A stretch of 64,000 nt of DNA from Flavobacteriaceae bacterium (GTDB lineage: Bacteria > Bacteroidota > Bacteroidia > Flavobacteriales > Flavobacteriaceae). The stretch spans positions 1 through 64,000 of the forward strand of contig JABXHX010000013.1 of assembly GCA_013373385.1 (NCBI GenBank), given 5' to 3'. Made by a program: the position numbers and the translations under genes. Below the pieces are notes generated by a model. That model was not told the origin of the DNA and ran no database searches. It saw only the letters and a program-made list of their open reading frames with translations. Shown one piece after another: positions 46,969 to 57,070 of this stretch. Position 1 is the stretch's first letter. Every line of letters starts with the position of its first letter.

Positions 46969-49719
46969 ATGAGGTTCAAACTAACCCTAATTGCACTACT
47001 CTTTTTTCAAATTGCTATTGCTCAAAAGAATGAAGAAACAAAATTAACAATTGAGTTTACCAACATTAACAAGTTAGACTTTATAAGTAAAATAGAGTCT
47101 AAAACAAGTTACAAATTTTTCTATTTAAAAAAATGGATTGATTCTATTCCTGTGAGTGGTAAATACAATAACGAGAGGATATCAACAATACTTGATGATG
47201 TTTTTGAAAAGACAACAATTAATTACCATATAACAGAAGATAAGAGAATTGTTCTCACCAATAATGTTCTAATACATACAACACTTCCTATAGAACTATT
47301 ATCAGTTAAAAAAGAAGATATTGTTACTAAAACAGCAGAAATTAAAAAACCTATTTTATATGTTGAGCCACAAAATGTTTTACAGCAAAAGACAATAAGA
47401 ATAGGTAAAGAAGTTAAGAATGCTAAAAGAAAAAGATACACCATTTCAGGTTATGTGTATAACAAACAAAACAATAAACCTATAGTAGGTTTGGTGTTAT
47501 CGACCAAAAATAAAAACACGATTACAGATAGTTTAGGTTATTACTCTCTTCGATTAACACCAGGTTATTATGAAATAAAAACGAAAGCCATTGGAATTAA
47601 AGACCATAGCCAAAAAGTTGTAATTTACAATAACGGAAAGTTAAACTTTAATCTAGAAGATAGTTCAGAAATACTTGACGAAGTAGTAATTAACGCAGAA
47701 GCAGATAAAAATATAAGAGAAGTCGCAACAAGTATAACTGAGTTTAAGGTAGAAGAAGTAAAAACCATCCCATTAGTTTTAGGTGAAAGAGATATTTTAA
47801 AAGTTGCGGCAACTTTACCAGGTATTAAAACTGCAGGTGAAGGTTCTTCTGGTTATAGCGTACGTGGAGGAAAAACAGATCAAAATTTAATTCTTTTAGA
47901 TGATGGGGTTGTATACAATCCAACCCATTTTTTTGGAATCTTTTCTGCTGTAAATCCTTTTACAACTGGTAAAGTAAAAATATTTAAAGGTAGTGCACCG
48001 TCAGAATATGGAGGTAGGCTATCTTCTGTATTTGATATTAAAACTAAAGATGGGGATTTAAACAAATTTAAAGGAGAAGCATCCATTGGTCCTGTAACTA
48101 GTAATATTACATTAGAAACGCCGATTAAAAAGGAAGTGTCTTCATTAATTTTTGGAGCAAGAGGTACTTATTCTAATTGGATTCTAAAATCTTTAGACGA
48201 CACATCTCTAGATAATAGTTCAGCTTCTTTTTATGATGTTATCGCCAAGTATAAACACAAAGTAAATGATAAAAACAACATAGAAGCAACTGGTTATTAT
48301 AGTTATGATGATTATAAAATAACCTCAGATTCTTTACACAGTTACAGCAATAGACTGTTTTCTCTTAAATGGAATAAAACCATTAACGAGAAACATAATG
48401 GTAGCTTACTTTTAGCAAATAGTCAATATAAGTTTGATATAGAATACCGTGGCGGAGCCGATTCTGATTTTGATTTAGGGTATAAACTAAATGAAACACA
48501 TCTAAAATTAAAAATGCAGTATAGATATAATCCTATGCATCATTTTGATTATGGAGTTTCTAGTAAGTTATATATCATAAATCCAGGGAGTAAAAAACCA
48601 AACGGATCTACTTCAATTGTTAAACTGATAGAAGTAGAACAAGAAAAATCATTAGAATCTGCCTTATTCATTACCGATAATGTAAAATTAAATGATAATT
48701 TTTCTTTTGATGCAGGCTTACGATACTCATTATACGCATCCTTAGGAAAAGGCACAAAAAATATTTATCAAGCTAATAAACCTAAAAATGAATCTACCAT
48801 AGTAGAAGTAAAAACCTATGCTAATAATGAAGTCATTAAAACTTATAGTGGACTAGAGATTAGGACATCTGCTAGATATAAATTTAATCCTACTTTTTCA
48901 ATAAAAGGGAGTTATAACAATACTTTTCAATACATACAAAGTTTGTCTAACAATACAACAGCATCACCTACAGATACTTGGAGACTTTCTGGCTTAAATA
49001 TAAAGCCACAAGAGTCCAAACAAGTTACACTAGGCTTATATAAAAACTATAAAGAGAATGTATATGAGTTTAGTGTAGAAGGATATTATAAACTATCTAA
49101 TAATATTTTAGATTATAAAGTTGGCGCAGATTTATTGATAAATCCAAATGTAGAAACCGAGGTATTGCAAGGAAAAGGCAAGGCTTATGGAGTTGAGTTT
49201 TTAATAAAAAAGAATGAAGGGAAGCTAAACGGTTGGTTAGGATACACCTACTCTAGATCTTTTTCTAAGTTTGATGGGGTTTTTAGCGAAGAAAGAATTA
49301 ATGGCGGAGAATTTTTTCCATCAAATATAGATAAGCCACATGATGTAAGTTTGGTAGCTAATTATAAAATGACAAAGCGCTTTAGCTGGTCATTTAATTT
49401 GGCATATCAAACTGGTAGACCTGTAACCTACCCAGTTGGAAAGTATACATATAATGGAAATCAATATGTATATTATAGTGAGCATAATAAGTATAGAATA
49501 CCTGACTACTTTAGGCTAGATTTAGGATTGAACATTGAAGGAAACCATAGAATTAAAAAGTTTGCGCATAGTTTTTGGAACATCTCTGTTTATAATATTC
49601 TTGGAAGAAACAACCCTTACTCTGTATTTTTTGTAACTAAAGACGGACAAATTAATGCCTATAAGAGTACTATTTTTTCTGTTCCTGTTCCAACAATTAC
49701 CTATAATTTTAAATTTTAA
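46969..49719 (+). CDS. TonB-dependent receptor with N-terminal STN-like and carboxypeptidase-regulatory-like domains
   Basis: ISGYVYNKQNNKPIVG CarboxypepD-like segment, plug (VRGGKTDQNLILLDDGVVYNPTHFFGIFSAVNP), barrel to the C-terminus. Confidence 0.92.
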   Translation: MRFKLTLIALLFFQIAIAQKNEETKLTIEFTNINKLDFISKIESKTSYKFFYLKKWIDSIPVSGKYNNERISTILDDVFEKTTINYHITEDKRIVLTNNVLIHTTLPIELLSVKKEDIVTKTAEIKKPILYVEPQNVLQQKTIRIGKEVKNAKRKRYTISGYVYNKQNNKPIVGLVLSTKNKNTITDSLGYYSLRLTPGYYEIKTKAIGIKDHSQKVVIYNNGKLNFNLEDSSEILDEVVINAEADKNIREVATSITEFKVEEVKTIPLVLGERDILKVAATLPGIKTAGEGSSGYSVRGGKTDQNLILLDDGVVYNPTHFFGIFSAVNPFTTGKVKIFKGSAPSEYGGRLSSVFDIKTKDGDLNKFKGEASIGPVTSNITLETPIKKEVSSLIFGARGTYSNWILKSLDDTSLDNSSASFYDVIAKYKHKVNDKNNIEATGYYSYDDYKITSDSLHSYSNRLFSLKWNKTINEKHNGSLLLANSQYKFDIEYRGGADSDFDLGYKLNETHLKLKMQYRYNPMHHFDYGVSSKLYIINPGSKKPNGSTSIVKLIEVEQEKSLESALFITDNVKLNDNFSFDAGLRYSLYASLGKGTKNIYQANKPKNESTIVEVKTYANNEVIKTYSGLEIRTSARYKFNPTFSIKGSYNNTFQYIQSLSNNTTASPTDTWRLSGLNIKPQESKQVTLGLYKNYKENVYEFSVEGYYKLSNNILDYKVGADLLINPNVETEVLQGKGKAYGVEFLIKKNEGKLNGWLGYTYSRSFSKFDGVFSEERINGGEFFPSNIDKPHDVSLVANYKMTKRFSWSFNLAYQTGRPVTYPVGKYTYNGNQYVYYSEHNKYRIPDYFRLDLGLNIEGNHRIKKFAHSFWNISVYNILGRNNPYSVFFVTKDGQINAYKSTIFSVPVPTITYNFKF

Positions 49720-49725
49720 GACAGA

Positions 49726-50925
49726 ATGAAAAAGTTTTTTTATTATACAATAACAACTATTGCCATCGTACTATTAATTAGTGCTTGTACAGAATCATTT
49801 CAGATAGAAGCTAGAGATTTTGATAAAGCTTTGGTTGTTGAAGCTTCGATTACTGATGAAGATAAATATCAAGAAATAAAATTGACAGAAGCTTTTAGGT
49901 TAGATGAAACCTCGCCAAAACCAATAACAAATGCAATTGTTAAAGTGCAAGGCGAAAATAATAACACAGTAGATTTTAAGGAAACTACTCCAGGAGTATA
50001 TCTATCTACAGTTAAATTTGCTGCCAAAGTAAATGTAAACTATCAATTATCAATTACTACTTCTAAAGGTGTGGTGTATGAATCAAAGCCAACAAAAATT
50101 ACGAGTGCTTCTAAAATAGATGATGTATATGTAACTTTAGGTAAGAACATTGCTAATGAAGATGAATTTAGCATAAATGTAGATTCTTATGACCCAAATA
50201 ACAAATCAAAATACTATCGCTACGAGTATGAAGAAACGTATAAGATAGAGGCTCCTTTTTGGTCTCCTTTAGAAGCAGTAGTAATAAATTCAAATCCAAA
50301 AAGGGTAGAAATAATTAATAAGAAAGACAAGACAAAAAAAGTTTGTTATCAAACTAATTATTCTAAAGGAATAATACAAACAGAAACTTCAGATTTGTCA
50401 GAAGATAGAGTAACCAAGTTTCCTGTAAGAAAGATCAATGCTAAAGATTTCATTATATCTCACCGTTATAGTATTTTAGTAAAACAATATGTTCAGTCAT
50501 TTGAAGCTTATACCTATTATAAAATTTTAAATAAATTTTCAAACGCATCTAATATTTTATCACAAAGCCAGCCTGGTTTTTTTAGTAGTAATATATCTTC
50601 CACAACAGATAAAGATGAAAAGGTTCTCGGCTTTTTTGAAGTGAGTGCTGTCTCTGAAAAGAGAATCTTTTTTAACTACAGAGATTTTTACGATACAGGT
50701 AGACCACAATATCCTGAAGTGTGTAACACAACAGCTCCAGAAAATAGAAATGGACCAGGAGGAAATGATTTAGTGATTCATATAGAATCTAAGCAATGGC
50801 TATATTTTGCAGACAATAAGAATGCAGATGATGCTTACCCAGGCCCTTATCTTTTAAAACCTGTTGGTTGTGGAGATTGTACTAAATATGGAACCAATGT
50901 TAAACCAAGTTTTTGGGTTGATTAA
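49726..50925 (+). CDS. DUF4249 family lipoprotein (paralog 1)
   Basis: Lipobox LLISACTESF; adjacent TonB receptor; ends CGDCTKYGTNVKPSFWVD. Confidence 0.85.
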   Translation: MKKFFYYTITTIAIVLLISACTESFQIEARDFDKALVVEASITDEDKYQEIKLTEAFRLDETSPKPITNAIVKVQGENNNTVDFKETTPGVYLSTVKFAAKVNVNYQLSITTSKGVVYESKPTKITSASKIDDVYVTLGKNIANEDEFSINVDSYDPNNKSKYYRYEYEETYKIEAPFWSPLEAVVINSNPKRVEIINKKDKTKKVCYQTNYSKGIIQTETSDLSEDRVTKFPVRKINAKDFIISHRYSILVKQYVQSFEAYTYYKILNKFSNASNILSQSQPGFFSSNISSTTDKDEKVLGFFEVSAVSEKRIFFNYRDFYDTGRPQYPEVCNTTAPENRNGPGGNDLVIHIESKQWLYFADNKNADDAYPGPYLLKPVGCGDCTKYGTNVKPSFWVD

Positions 50926-50927
50926 TA

Positions 50928-52124
50928 ATGAAAAAATTTGATAGAGCATATTATTTCCTAATCATTGTACTACTAATAGTTTCTTGTACAGAGCCATTTA
51001 CAATACAAAATATAGAAGAAACTGAAGCTTTAGTCGTCGAAGCTTCAATTACTAATGAAGTTTCTTACCAAAGCATATACTTATCTAAAGCTATAAACTT
51101 AACTGAAGACAAGTTAAAACCAGAAGTTAATGCAATTGTTTACATAAAAGGTGACAACAATACTGTATACAATTTCAAAGAAACTACCTCTGGAGTTTAT
51201 GTTTCTACCAATACATTTTCTGCACAAAAAAATGTAAATTATCAATTGTTTATTGAGCTTGCTAATGGAAAAAAATATGAGTCTTTAAAAGAAAAAACAA
51301 CAAGTAATTCTCAATTCAATGATATTAAAGTTAAGTTACATGAGAACCTTGACGGAGACCAAGAGTTTAGGTTATTCGTAGACAGTTCAGATCTTACTGG
51401 GAATTCAAAATATTATAGATATACGTATGAAGAAACGTATAAGATTGTTGCTCCATTTTGGTCGCCATATGAACTTCAATCTGATAAAAATAGCAGCACT
51501 GGGTATAAAATTGTTCGTAAGACAGATTTGACTAAAGGTGTGTGTTATAGCACTAATGTATCTAACACAATTATACAAACAGAGACAACAAGTTTAGAAA
51601 AAGACAATGTACTTTTTCCAATAAGAAGAATTTCTGTTGATGATTTTATTATATCTCATAGATATAGTATATTAGTAAAACAATATGTTCAATCATTTGA
51701 AGCATATACTTATTATAAAGTTTTGAGTAAATTCTCAAACGCTTCTAATTTATTATCGCAAAGTCAACCAGGATTTTTTAACGGTAATATATTCTCTACA
51801 ACAGATAAAGAAGAAAGAATTATTGGTTTTTTTGAAGTGGTTTCTGTAAATAGTAAAAGAATATTTTTTAATTATAGAGATTTTTTTAAAACAGGTAGAC
51901 CAGATTATATTGAAAAATGTGGATTATATTCTCCTTCCGCCAAAAAAGATCCAAATTTTGGACTAATTTCTCCTTTGGAAGATGCATTAGAAAACGGCTG
52001 GGTTTATTTTAGTGAAACAGGTTTTGATACCAAAGAAATAGGTCCGTATAATTTAGTAGCTAAAGAATGTGGAGACTGTACCAAATCAGGAACCAATATT
52101 AAACCAAGTTTTTGGATAGATTAA
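50928..52124 (+). CDS. DUF4249 family lipoprotein (paralog 2)
   Basis: Lipobox LIVSCTEPF; near-identical core FIISHRYSILVKQYVQSFEAYTYYK. Confidence 0.85.
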   Translation: MKKFDRAYYFLIIVLLIVSCTEPFTIQNIEETEALVVEASITNEVSYQSIYLSKAINLTEDKLKPEVNAIVYIKGDNNTVYNFKETTSGVYVSTNTFSAQKNVNYQLFIELANGKKYESLKEKTTSNSQFNDIKVKLHENLDGDQEFRLFVDSSDLTGNSKYYRYTYEETYKIVAPFWSPYELQSDKNSSTGYKIVRKTDLTKGVCYSTNVSNTIIQTETTSLEKDNVLFPIRRISVDDFIISHRYSILVKQYVQSFEAYTYYKVLSKFSNASNLLSQSQPGFFNGNIFSTTDKEERIIGFFEVVSVNSKRIFFNYRDFFKTGRPDYIEKCGLYSPSAKKDPNFGLISPLEDALENGWVYFSETGFDTKEIGPYNLVAKECGDCTKSGTNIKPSFWID

Positions 52125-52143
52125 AAAATAAATTAGTAAAAAA

Positions 52144-53877
52144 ATGAAAAGAATTTTAATAGTATTAACCGTAGCTATTGCAAGTGTTTTATCACTTAAC
52201 GCTCAGGTAACAATAAGTAAAAAATCTATTGATACTTATAAAAAAATTAAACCAGAAACTATTTTTATACAGCAAAACAAAACACTTATATTTTCAGGAG
52301 AACAACTGTTGTACAAAGTATATTGTTTAAATAAAGACAATACAGTTGGAATTAGTAAAATAGCCTATATAGAACTTATTGATGAAAATAAGGAGAAAAT
52401 TTTTCAGCATAAAATTGCACTTAATTTAGCAACTGGCTACGGAGATTTTACCATTCCTTTTACAGTACCATCAGGAAATTATAAACTTATTGGATATACA
52501 CAATGGATGCGCAATGCAGGATCTACCAATTATTTTGTAAAAGATATTTATATTATAAATCCATTTGCTGAAAATCAAGCTGGTATTGTATTGAATAATC
52601 AAAAAGAAGCTAAGCAGCAAACTGCTAGAGTTCAATCTTCTGTAATTAAATTACAACTTGATAAAAAAATATATCAACCTAGAAAGAAAGTAAGTTTAGA
52701 GATAAAAACATCGCCTAACAAACAATCATTTGGTAATTACACGCTATCTGTTAAAAAGCTAAATAATATTTCGGTTGATACTGCTAAAGTGACTATCAAT
52801 AATTACTTACAAACACAATTCAATACTCTTAAAAATAATTTTCAAATGAATGGAAAGAGTTTTTTAATCTATCCGCCAGAACATAAAGGGCAGTTAATTA
52901 CAGGTAAGGTATTAGATATTAAAAGTAAGCTACCAGCAGTAAATAAAAGAGTTGCCTTGTCTATTCCAGGTAAAAAGTTTGTTATAAAAATAGCCGAAAC
53001 CAATCAATTTGGTGAATTTTATTTTGATTTAGACAAAGAGTTTGAAGGTGATAAAGCAATAATACAAGTATCAGATAGTAAAAGAGATAATTATAAAATT
53101 ACTTTAAGTACTAAAGCTATTTTCGATTATTCTAAATTACAATTTAAGAAGATAGAATTGTCTGAAAATGATTTAAAAGCAATTAAAAAGAAAAGCGAAT
53201 ACATACAAATTGAGAATGCTTATAATGAAGTAAAGAAGGATAGTTTTATCAAAAACGAGCCTAAAGTTACATTTTATAAGCCAGATTACACTTATAAATT
53301 AGATGATTACAAAAGGTTTCCTACGGTACATGAAACCATGATAGAAGTGATAGATCATACTTGGGTTACTACAAAAAGAGGAAAGCATACATTTTTTGTT
53401 AGAGATTACAAGTCTACTAGAAAAGAAGACGTTTTACCATTACTTTTAATTGATGGTGTAATGATTCAGAACCATGAAGATTTATATAATTTTAATATCA
53501 AAGATATAGAAACCATCAACATCATTACAGATAAGTTTCTCTTTGAAAAGAAAGTCTATGGAGGTGTAATTTCTGTTCTTACTAAAAAAACAGACTTCAC
53601 TCCTATTTCAAAAGGTTCTTATTTGCTCGAACTACATCTAACAAAACCATTATTAAGTAAAAAATATTTCAATCAAAACAGCAGTAATAAAGCATATCAA
53701 AGAGTACCAGATTATAGAACTCAATTACTATGGAATCCTGTTGTGAATCTTAATACAAACTCCTTACCTATTTCGTTTTACACTCCAGATAGTAAAGGTA
53801 TATTTGAGGTAAAGCTTGAAGGATTTACATTCGATGGCGCACCAATTACGGTTGTAGAAACAATTAAAGTTGAGTAA
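52144..53877 (+). CDS. Secreted MG2-like protein with C-terminal TonB plug-like segment
   Basis: Signal peptide; MG2-like N-terminus; LLLIDGVMIQNHEDLYNFNIKDIETINIITDKFLFEKKVYGGVISVLTKK without a barrel. Confidence 0.6.
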   Translation: MKRILIVLTVAIASVLSLNAQVTISKKSIDTYKKIKPETIFIQQNKTLIFSGEQLLYKVYCLNKDNTVGISKIAYIELIDENKEKIFQHKIALNLATGYGDFTIPFTVPSGNYKLIGYTQWMRNAGSTNYFVKDIYIINPFAENQAGIVLNNQKEAKQQTARVQSSVIKLQLDKKIYQPRKKVSLEIKTSPNKQSFGNYTLSVKKLNNISVDTAKVTINNYLQTQFNTLKNNFQMNGKSFLIYPPEHKGQLITGKVLDIKSKLPAVNKRVALSIPGKKFVIKIAETNQFGEFYFDLDKEFEGDKAIIQVSDSKRDNYKITLSTKAIFDYSKLQFKKIELSENDLKAIKKKSEYIQIENAYNEVKKDSFIKNEPKVTFYKPDYTYKLDDYKRFPTVHETMIEVIDHTWVTTKRGKHTFFVRDYKSTRKEDVLPLLLIDGVMIQNHEDLYNFNIKDIETINIITDKFLFEKKVYGGVISVLTKKTDFTPISKGSYLLELHLTKPLLSKKYFNQNSSNKAYQRVPDYRTQLLWNPVVNLNTNSLPISFYTPDSKGIFEVKLEGFTFDGAPITVVETIKVE

Positions 53878-53887
53878 TTTATGATTG

Positions 53888-54784
53888 CTATGTTGTTGTT
53901 TTACTCGTATTGATAAAATACACCCCTAAAAGTAAGATACTTGCAGCAATAATAGATTGTAGTGTAATTTGTTCGTCTAAAATAAACCAGCCTAAAAACA
54001 ACGCTATAATGGGATTTACATAAGCAGATGTCGATACTTTTTCTGGAGATACTTTACGCAATAAAAAATTGAACGCAGTAAATGCTACGATGCTTCCAAA
54101 GATTACTAACAAGGTCATAGAATTGATAGTAGCACTACTCCAATGTATAGGCATCTTCCATTTTTCACCAAATAACAGGCTAAATACAGATAGAATTAAT
54201 CCGCCTGTTAGCATTTGATATCCAGAATTTACAAAATAGCTTTTGTGCATATCGGCTTTCGAAACTAAAATACTCGCAAAAGACCAACTGAGTATGCATG
54301 TAAAAATCATTAGTATACCAATAATGCTGTTATTACTGTTAAAAACTTCTTGCTGATTTACAAGTAGATATATGCCTAAAATACCTAAAAAGACACCTAC
54401 TATTGCTAATTTTTGAATCTTTTGTTTATAGATGATTCTCAAAAGTAACAAAACAAATAAAGGCATTGAAGAAGCTTCTAAAGCAGCAAAACCAGAATCT
54501 ACGTATTTTAATGCCCAAACAAAAACTCCATTGCCATAGCTTAAAAATAAAAATCCAGCTACTATATTATTTATAAGCTGCTTTTTGGTTATTGATAAAG
54601 GAATTTTTAAAAAGTAAGCAATTGCAAAAATTAACATTCCTGCAAAAACAAAGCGCAGTGAAGATAAAAACAGCGGAGCTATTTCTTGAACAGCAATTTT
54701 ATTTAGCATATAGGTAGAGCCCCATATCACATAAATAGCAAAAAAAGCTAAAATAATTAGAACAATTTCTTTTGTAAACTTCAC
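53888..54784 (-). CDS. EamA/DMT family transporter
   Basis: Ten hydrophobic segments; IWGSTYMLNKIAVQEIAPLFLSSLRF; VNPIIALFLGWFILDEQIT. Confidence 0.9.
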   Translation of the reverse strand: MKFTKEIVLIILAFFAIYVIWGSTYMLNKIAVQEIAPLFLSSLRFVFAGMLIFAIAYFLKIPLSITKKQLINNIVAGFLFLSYGNGVFVWALKYVDSGFAALEASSMPLFVLLLLRIIYKQKIQKLAIVGVFLGILGIYLLVNQQEVFNSNNSIIGILMIFTCILSWSFASILVSKADMHKSYFVNSGYQMLTGGLILSVFSLLFGEKWKMPIHWSSATINSMTLLVIFGSIVAFTAFNFLLRKVSPEKVSTSAYVNPIIALFLGWFILDEQITLQSIIAASILLLGVYFINTSKTTT

Positions 54785-54802
54785 GTAAAATTATATAAAC
54801 TA

Positions 54803-56359
54803 CTATTCTGCTGGTCTTCCATGAATTTTTTCAAACAACTCATCAAAATTAGCACGTAAAAATAATCTTAATTTTGTTCTGTAATCATTTTTTAGCCAGT
54901 CCATAAAGTTATTAGTACTTTTACTAATACATTTAGAGTATCTGTGAAGTCTAAAATCTATATCGTCTCCTAATTTTTTTGCTAAATCTAAGGCATCATA
55001 AACATCTTCACTATTCTCTATACACATTTTAGCATGATGCTCTATAGATTTTTCTAACACTACTTTAGTAGATTCTCTGTTTTTAATTGCATCTAAATAC
55101 ACCTTTTTTATATCAAAGCTAATATCCTCTGAATTTGCAAATTCTTTTCTGAGCGCTTCTGGCATTTCATACATAAAGTTATCTTCAATATCTTCATCAC
55201 TCATCAATTTCTCCAAATAAAAATTTGGAGCTCTAAAAATTTGTTGCCAATCTAAATCTGCACCCCACGGGCCAAACCTATGAAAGTTATTTCCTAAATC
55301 TACGATGTTAAATGTAGTTTTATCGTTTAGTATCCTTGAGCCTCGACCAATCATTTGGTAATAAAGGGTTAACGATTTTGTTGCTCTGTTAAGAATAATA
55401 GTGTCTACAGTAGGCTCATCAAAACCTGTTGTTAAAATACTTACAGAAGTTAAAATTGCATCTGGAGTATTTTTAAACCATTCTAAAATTCTTTGTCGTT
55501 CTTTTTTGGTGGCTGTATTATCTAAATGTGCAATAGGATATCCAGCTGCTCTAAAAGTTTCATATACATAAATAGAAGTGTTAATTCCGTTGTTAAAAAT
55601 TAATGTCTTTTTTCCTTTAGAACGCTCTTCGTAAGCCTGTAATAATTTCCCTAGCATTTGTGTATTAGTATACAAATCTTCAGAAGACTTTACTGTATAA
55701 TCTCCATTAGATCCAACAACTAAAGATGTTAATCCTACATTGTAGTAGTATGTTTTTGGCTTCGCTAAAAAATTGTGATTAATTAACGATTCAATTGTTT
55801 CTCCAACAATTAACTCATTATAATTGTCTTTCATTGGCAACTTAACATTTGAGCTAAGTGGTGTGGCAGTAACCCCTAAAATAAATGATTGCTCAAAAAA
55901 TTTAAAAAGCTTTGTAAAAGAGTTGTAATGTGCTTCGTCAATAATTACCAAACCAATATCAGAAATGTCAAGTTTGTTATCGTTTAAACGATTATTTAGC
56001 GTTTCTACCATAGCAACAAAACAACTATATTCTGATTGGTCATCAAGGTTGGCTGTACTATCTACTACTTTATTTGTCACTCCAAATTCAGAAAGCATGG
56101 TAGAAGTTTGCTTACACAACTCAATTCTATGAGTCATTACCAAGACTTTTTTCTGATGATGCTTTAAATATTGCCTAACAATTTCAGAAAAAATAACAGT
56201 TTTACCTCCCCCTGTTGGTAATTGATACAGTAAGTGATAGTCATCTGGAGCTTCTTCAAAACGTTTAAAGATTTTATTTATAGCTCCTTTTTGGTAACTG
56301 TATAAATCTTTTCCTGTTTTACGTTCTTCTAATTCTGGAGAAGTAATTGTTTCTGACAT
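54803..56359 (-). CDS. DEAD/DEAH superfamily 2 helicase
   Basis: YQLPTGGGKTVIFSEI, VIIDEAHYNSF, GVTATPL, QMIGRGSRI; start moved to MSETITS. Confidence 0.9.
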   Translation of the reverse strand: MSETITSPELEERKTGKDLYSYQKGAINKIFKRFEEAPDDYHLLYQLPTGGGKTVIFSEIVRQYLKHHQKKVLVMTHRIELCKQTSTMLSEFGVTNKVVDSTANLDDQSEYSCFVAMVETLNNRLNDNKLDISDIGLVIIDEAHYNSFTKLFKFFEQSFILGVTATPLSSNVKLPMKDNYNELIVGETIESLINHNFLAKPKTYYYNVGLTSLVVGSNGDYTVKSSEDLYTNTQMLGKLLQAYEERSKGKKTLIFNNGINTSIYVYETFRAAGYPIAHLDNTATKKERQRILEWFKNTPDAILTSVSILTTGFDEPTVDTIILNRATKSLTLYYQMIGRGSRILNDKTTFNIVDLGNNFHRFGPWGADLDWQQIFRAPNFYLEKLMSDEDIEDNFMYEMPEALRKEFANSEDISFDIKKVYLDAIKNRESTKVVLEKSIEHHAKMCIENSEDVYDALDLAKKLGDDIDFRLHRYSKCISKSTNNFMDWLKNDYRTKLRLFLRANFDELFEKIHGRPAE

Positions 56360-56381
56360 AAATCTCTTTTTATTAAAAATG

Positions 56382-56389
56382 CAAAAATA
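56382..56389 (-). promoter_or_regulatory. -7 element (TATTTTTG) of the helicase gene
   Basis: TAnnTTTG match just upstream of the revised start. Confidence 0.4.
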
Positions 56390-56517
56390 CACAGTTAAAA
56401 GGGTTATAACGAATCATTTCTATATTTTTTTAGTTATTTTTTACGTTGATGAAGTATAATTTGTTAATAATTAATATTTTAGCTAACTTGTACTTATCTA
56501 ACTCTAATAAATTAATT

Positions 56518-56937
56518 ATGACAAACTCAACTAACAAACCTAACCCTCTGTTTTGGATTATTGGTATTGTGGCCTTAATTTGGAACGCTATGGGTGTATT
56601 TGCCTACCTTGTAAGAGCATTTATTACCGAAGAAATGATTGCTGCTTTACCTAAAGAACAACAGGCAGAATTTTTAGTAGAATACCCAGCATGGTATACG
56701 GCAGCTTTTGCTTTAGCAGTTTTCTGTGGAGCGCTAGGTTCGTTGCTACTTTTATTAAGGAAAAAACTAGCATATCCAATGTTTATCATTTCTGCAATTG
56801 CAGCTATTGCACAGCACATATATCTATTTATGAATGTAAAAGAAATGGATATGAAAATGCCTATTCTAATTATTGTTTTTTGTCTTTTTTTAGTTTGGTA
56901 TTCTAAAGATGTAATAAGCAAAGGGTATGTAAAATAA
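56518..56937 (+). CDS. Four-TM hypothetical membrane protein
   Basis: MTNSTNKPNPLFWIIGIVALIWNAMGVFAYL; internal start preferred to 56446. Confidence 0.7.
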   Translation: MTNSTNKPNPLFWIIGIVALIWNAMGVFAYLVRAFITEEMIAALPKEQQAEFLVEYPAWYTAAFALAVFCGALGSLLLLLRKKLAYPMFIISAIAAIAQHIYLFMNVKEMDMKMPILIIVFCLFLVWYSKDVISKGYVK

Positions 56938-56965
56938 TTTTATTTCCCCCAAATGTTTTGATGCG

Positions 56966-56997
56966 GAGCCACTTAAGAAATTAAGTGGCTTTTTTAT
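56966..56997 (+). terminator. Intrinsic terminator
   Basis: GCCACTTAA-gaaa-TTAAGTGGC-TTTTTT. Confidence 0.88.
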
Positions 56998-57070
56998 TAA
57001 CTAAATATTATACCTTTTAATAATAAATGATTTTGATAAATTACTTAGTTTAGTCAAAAAATTTAACATC

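Noticed and set aside
56604-56921. 105-aa ORF and frame-shifted ORF 56691-56906 overlapping the four-TM gene
   Set aside because: Overlap of a hydrophobic gene with better start and terminator signals.
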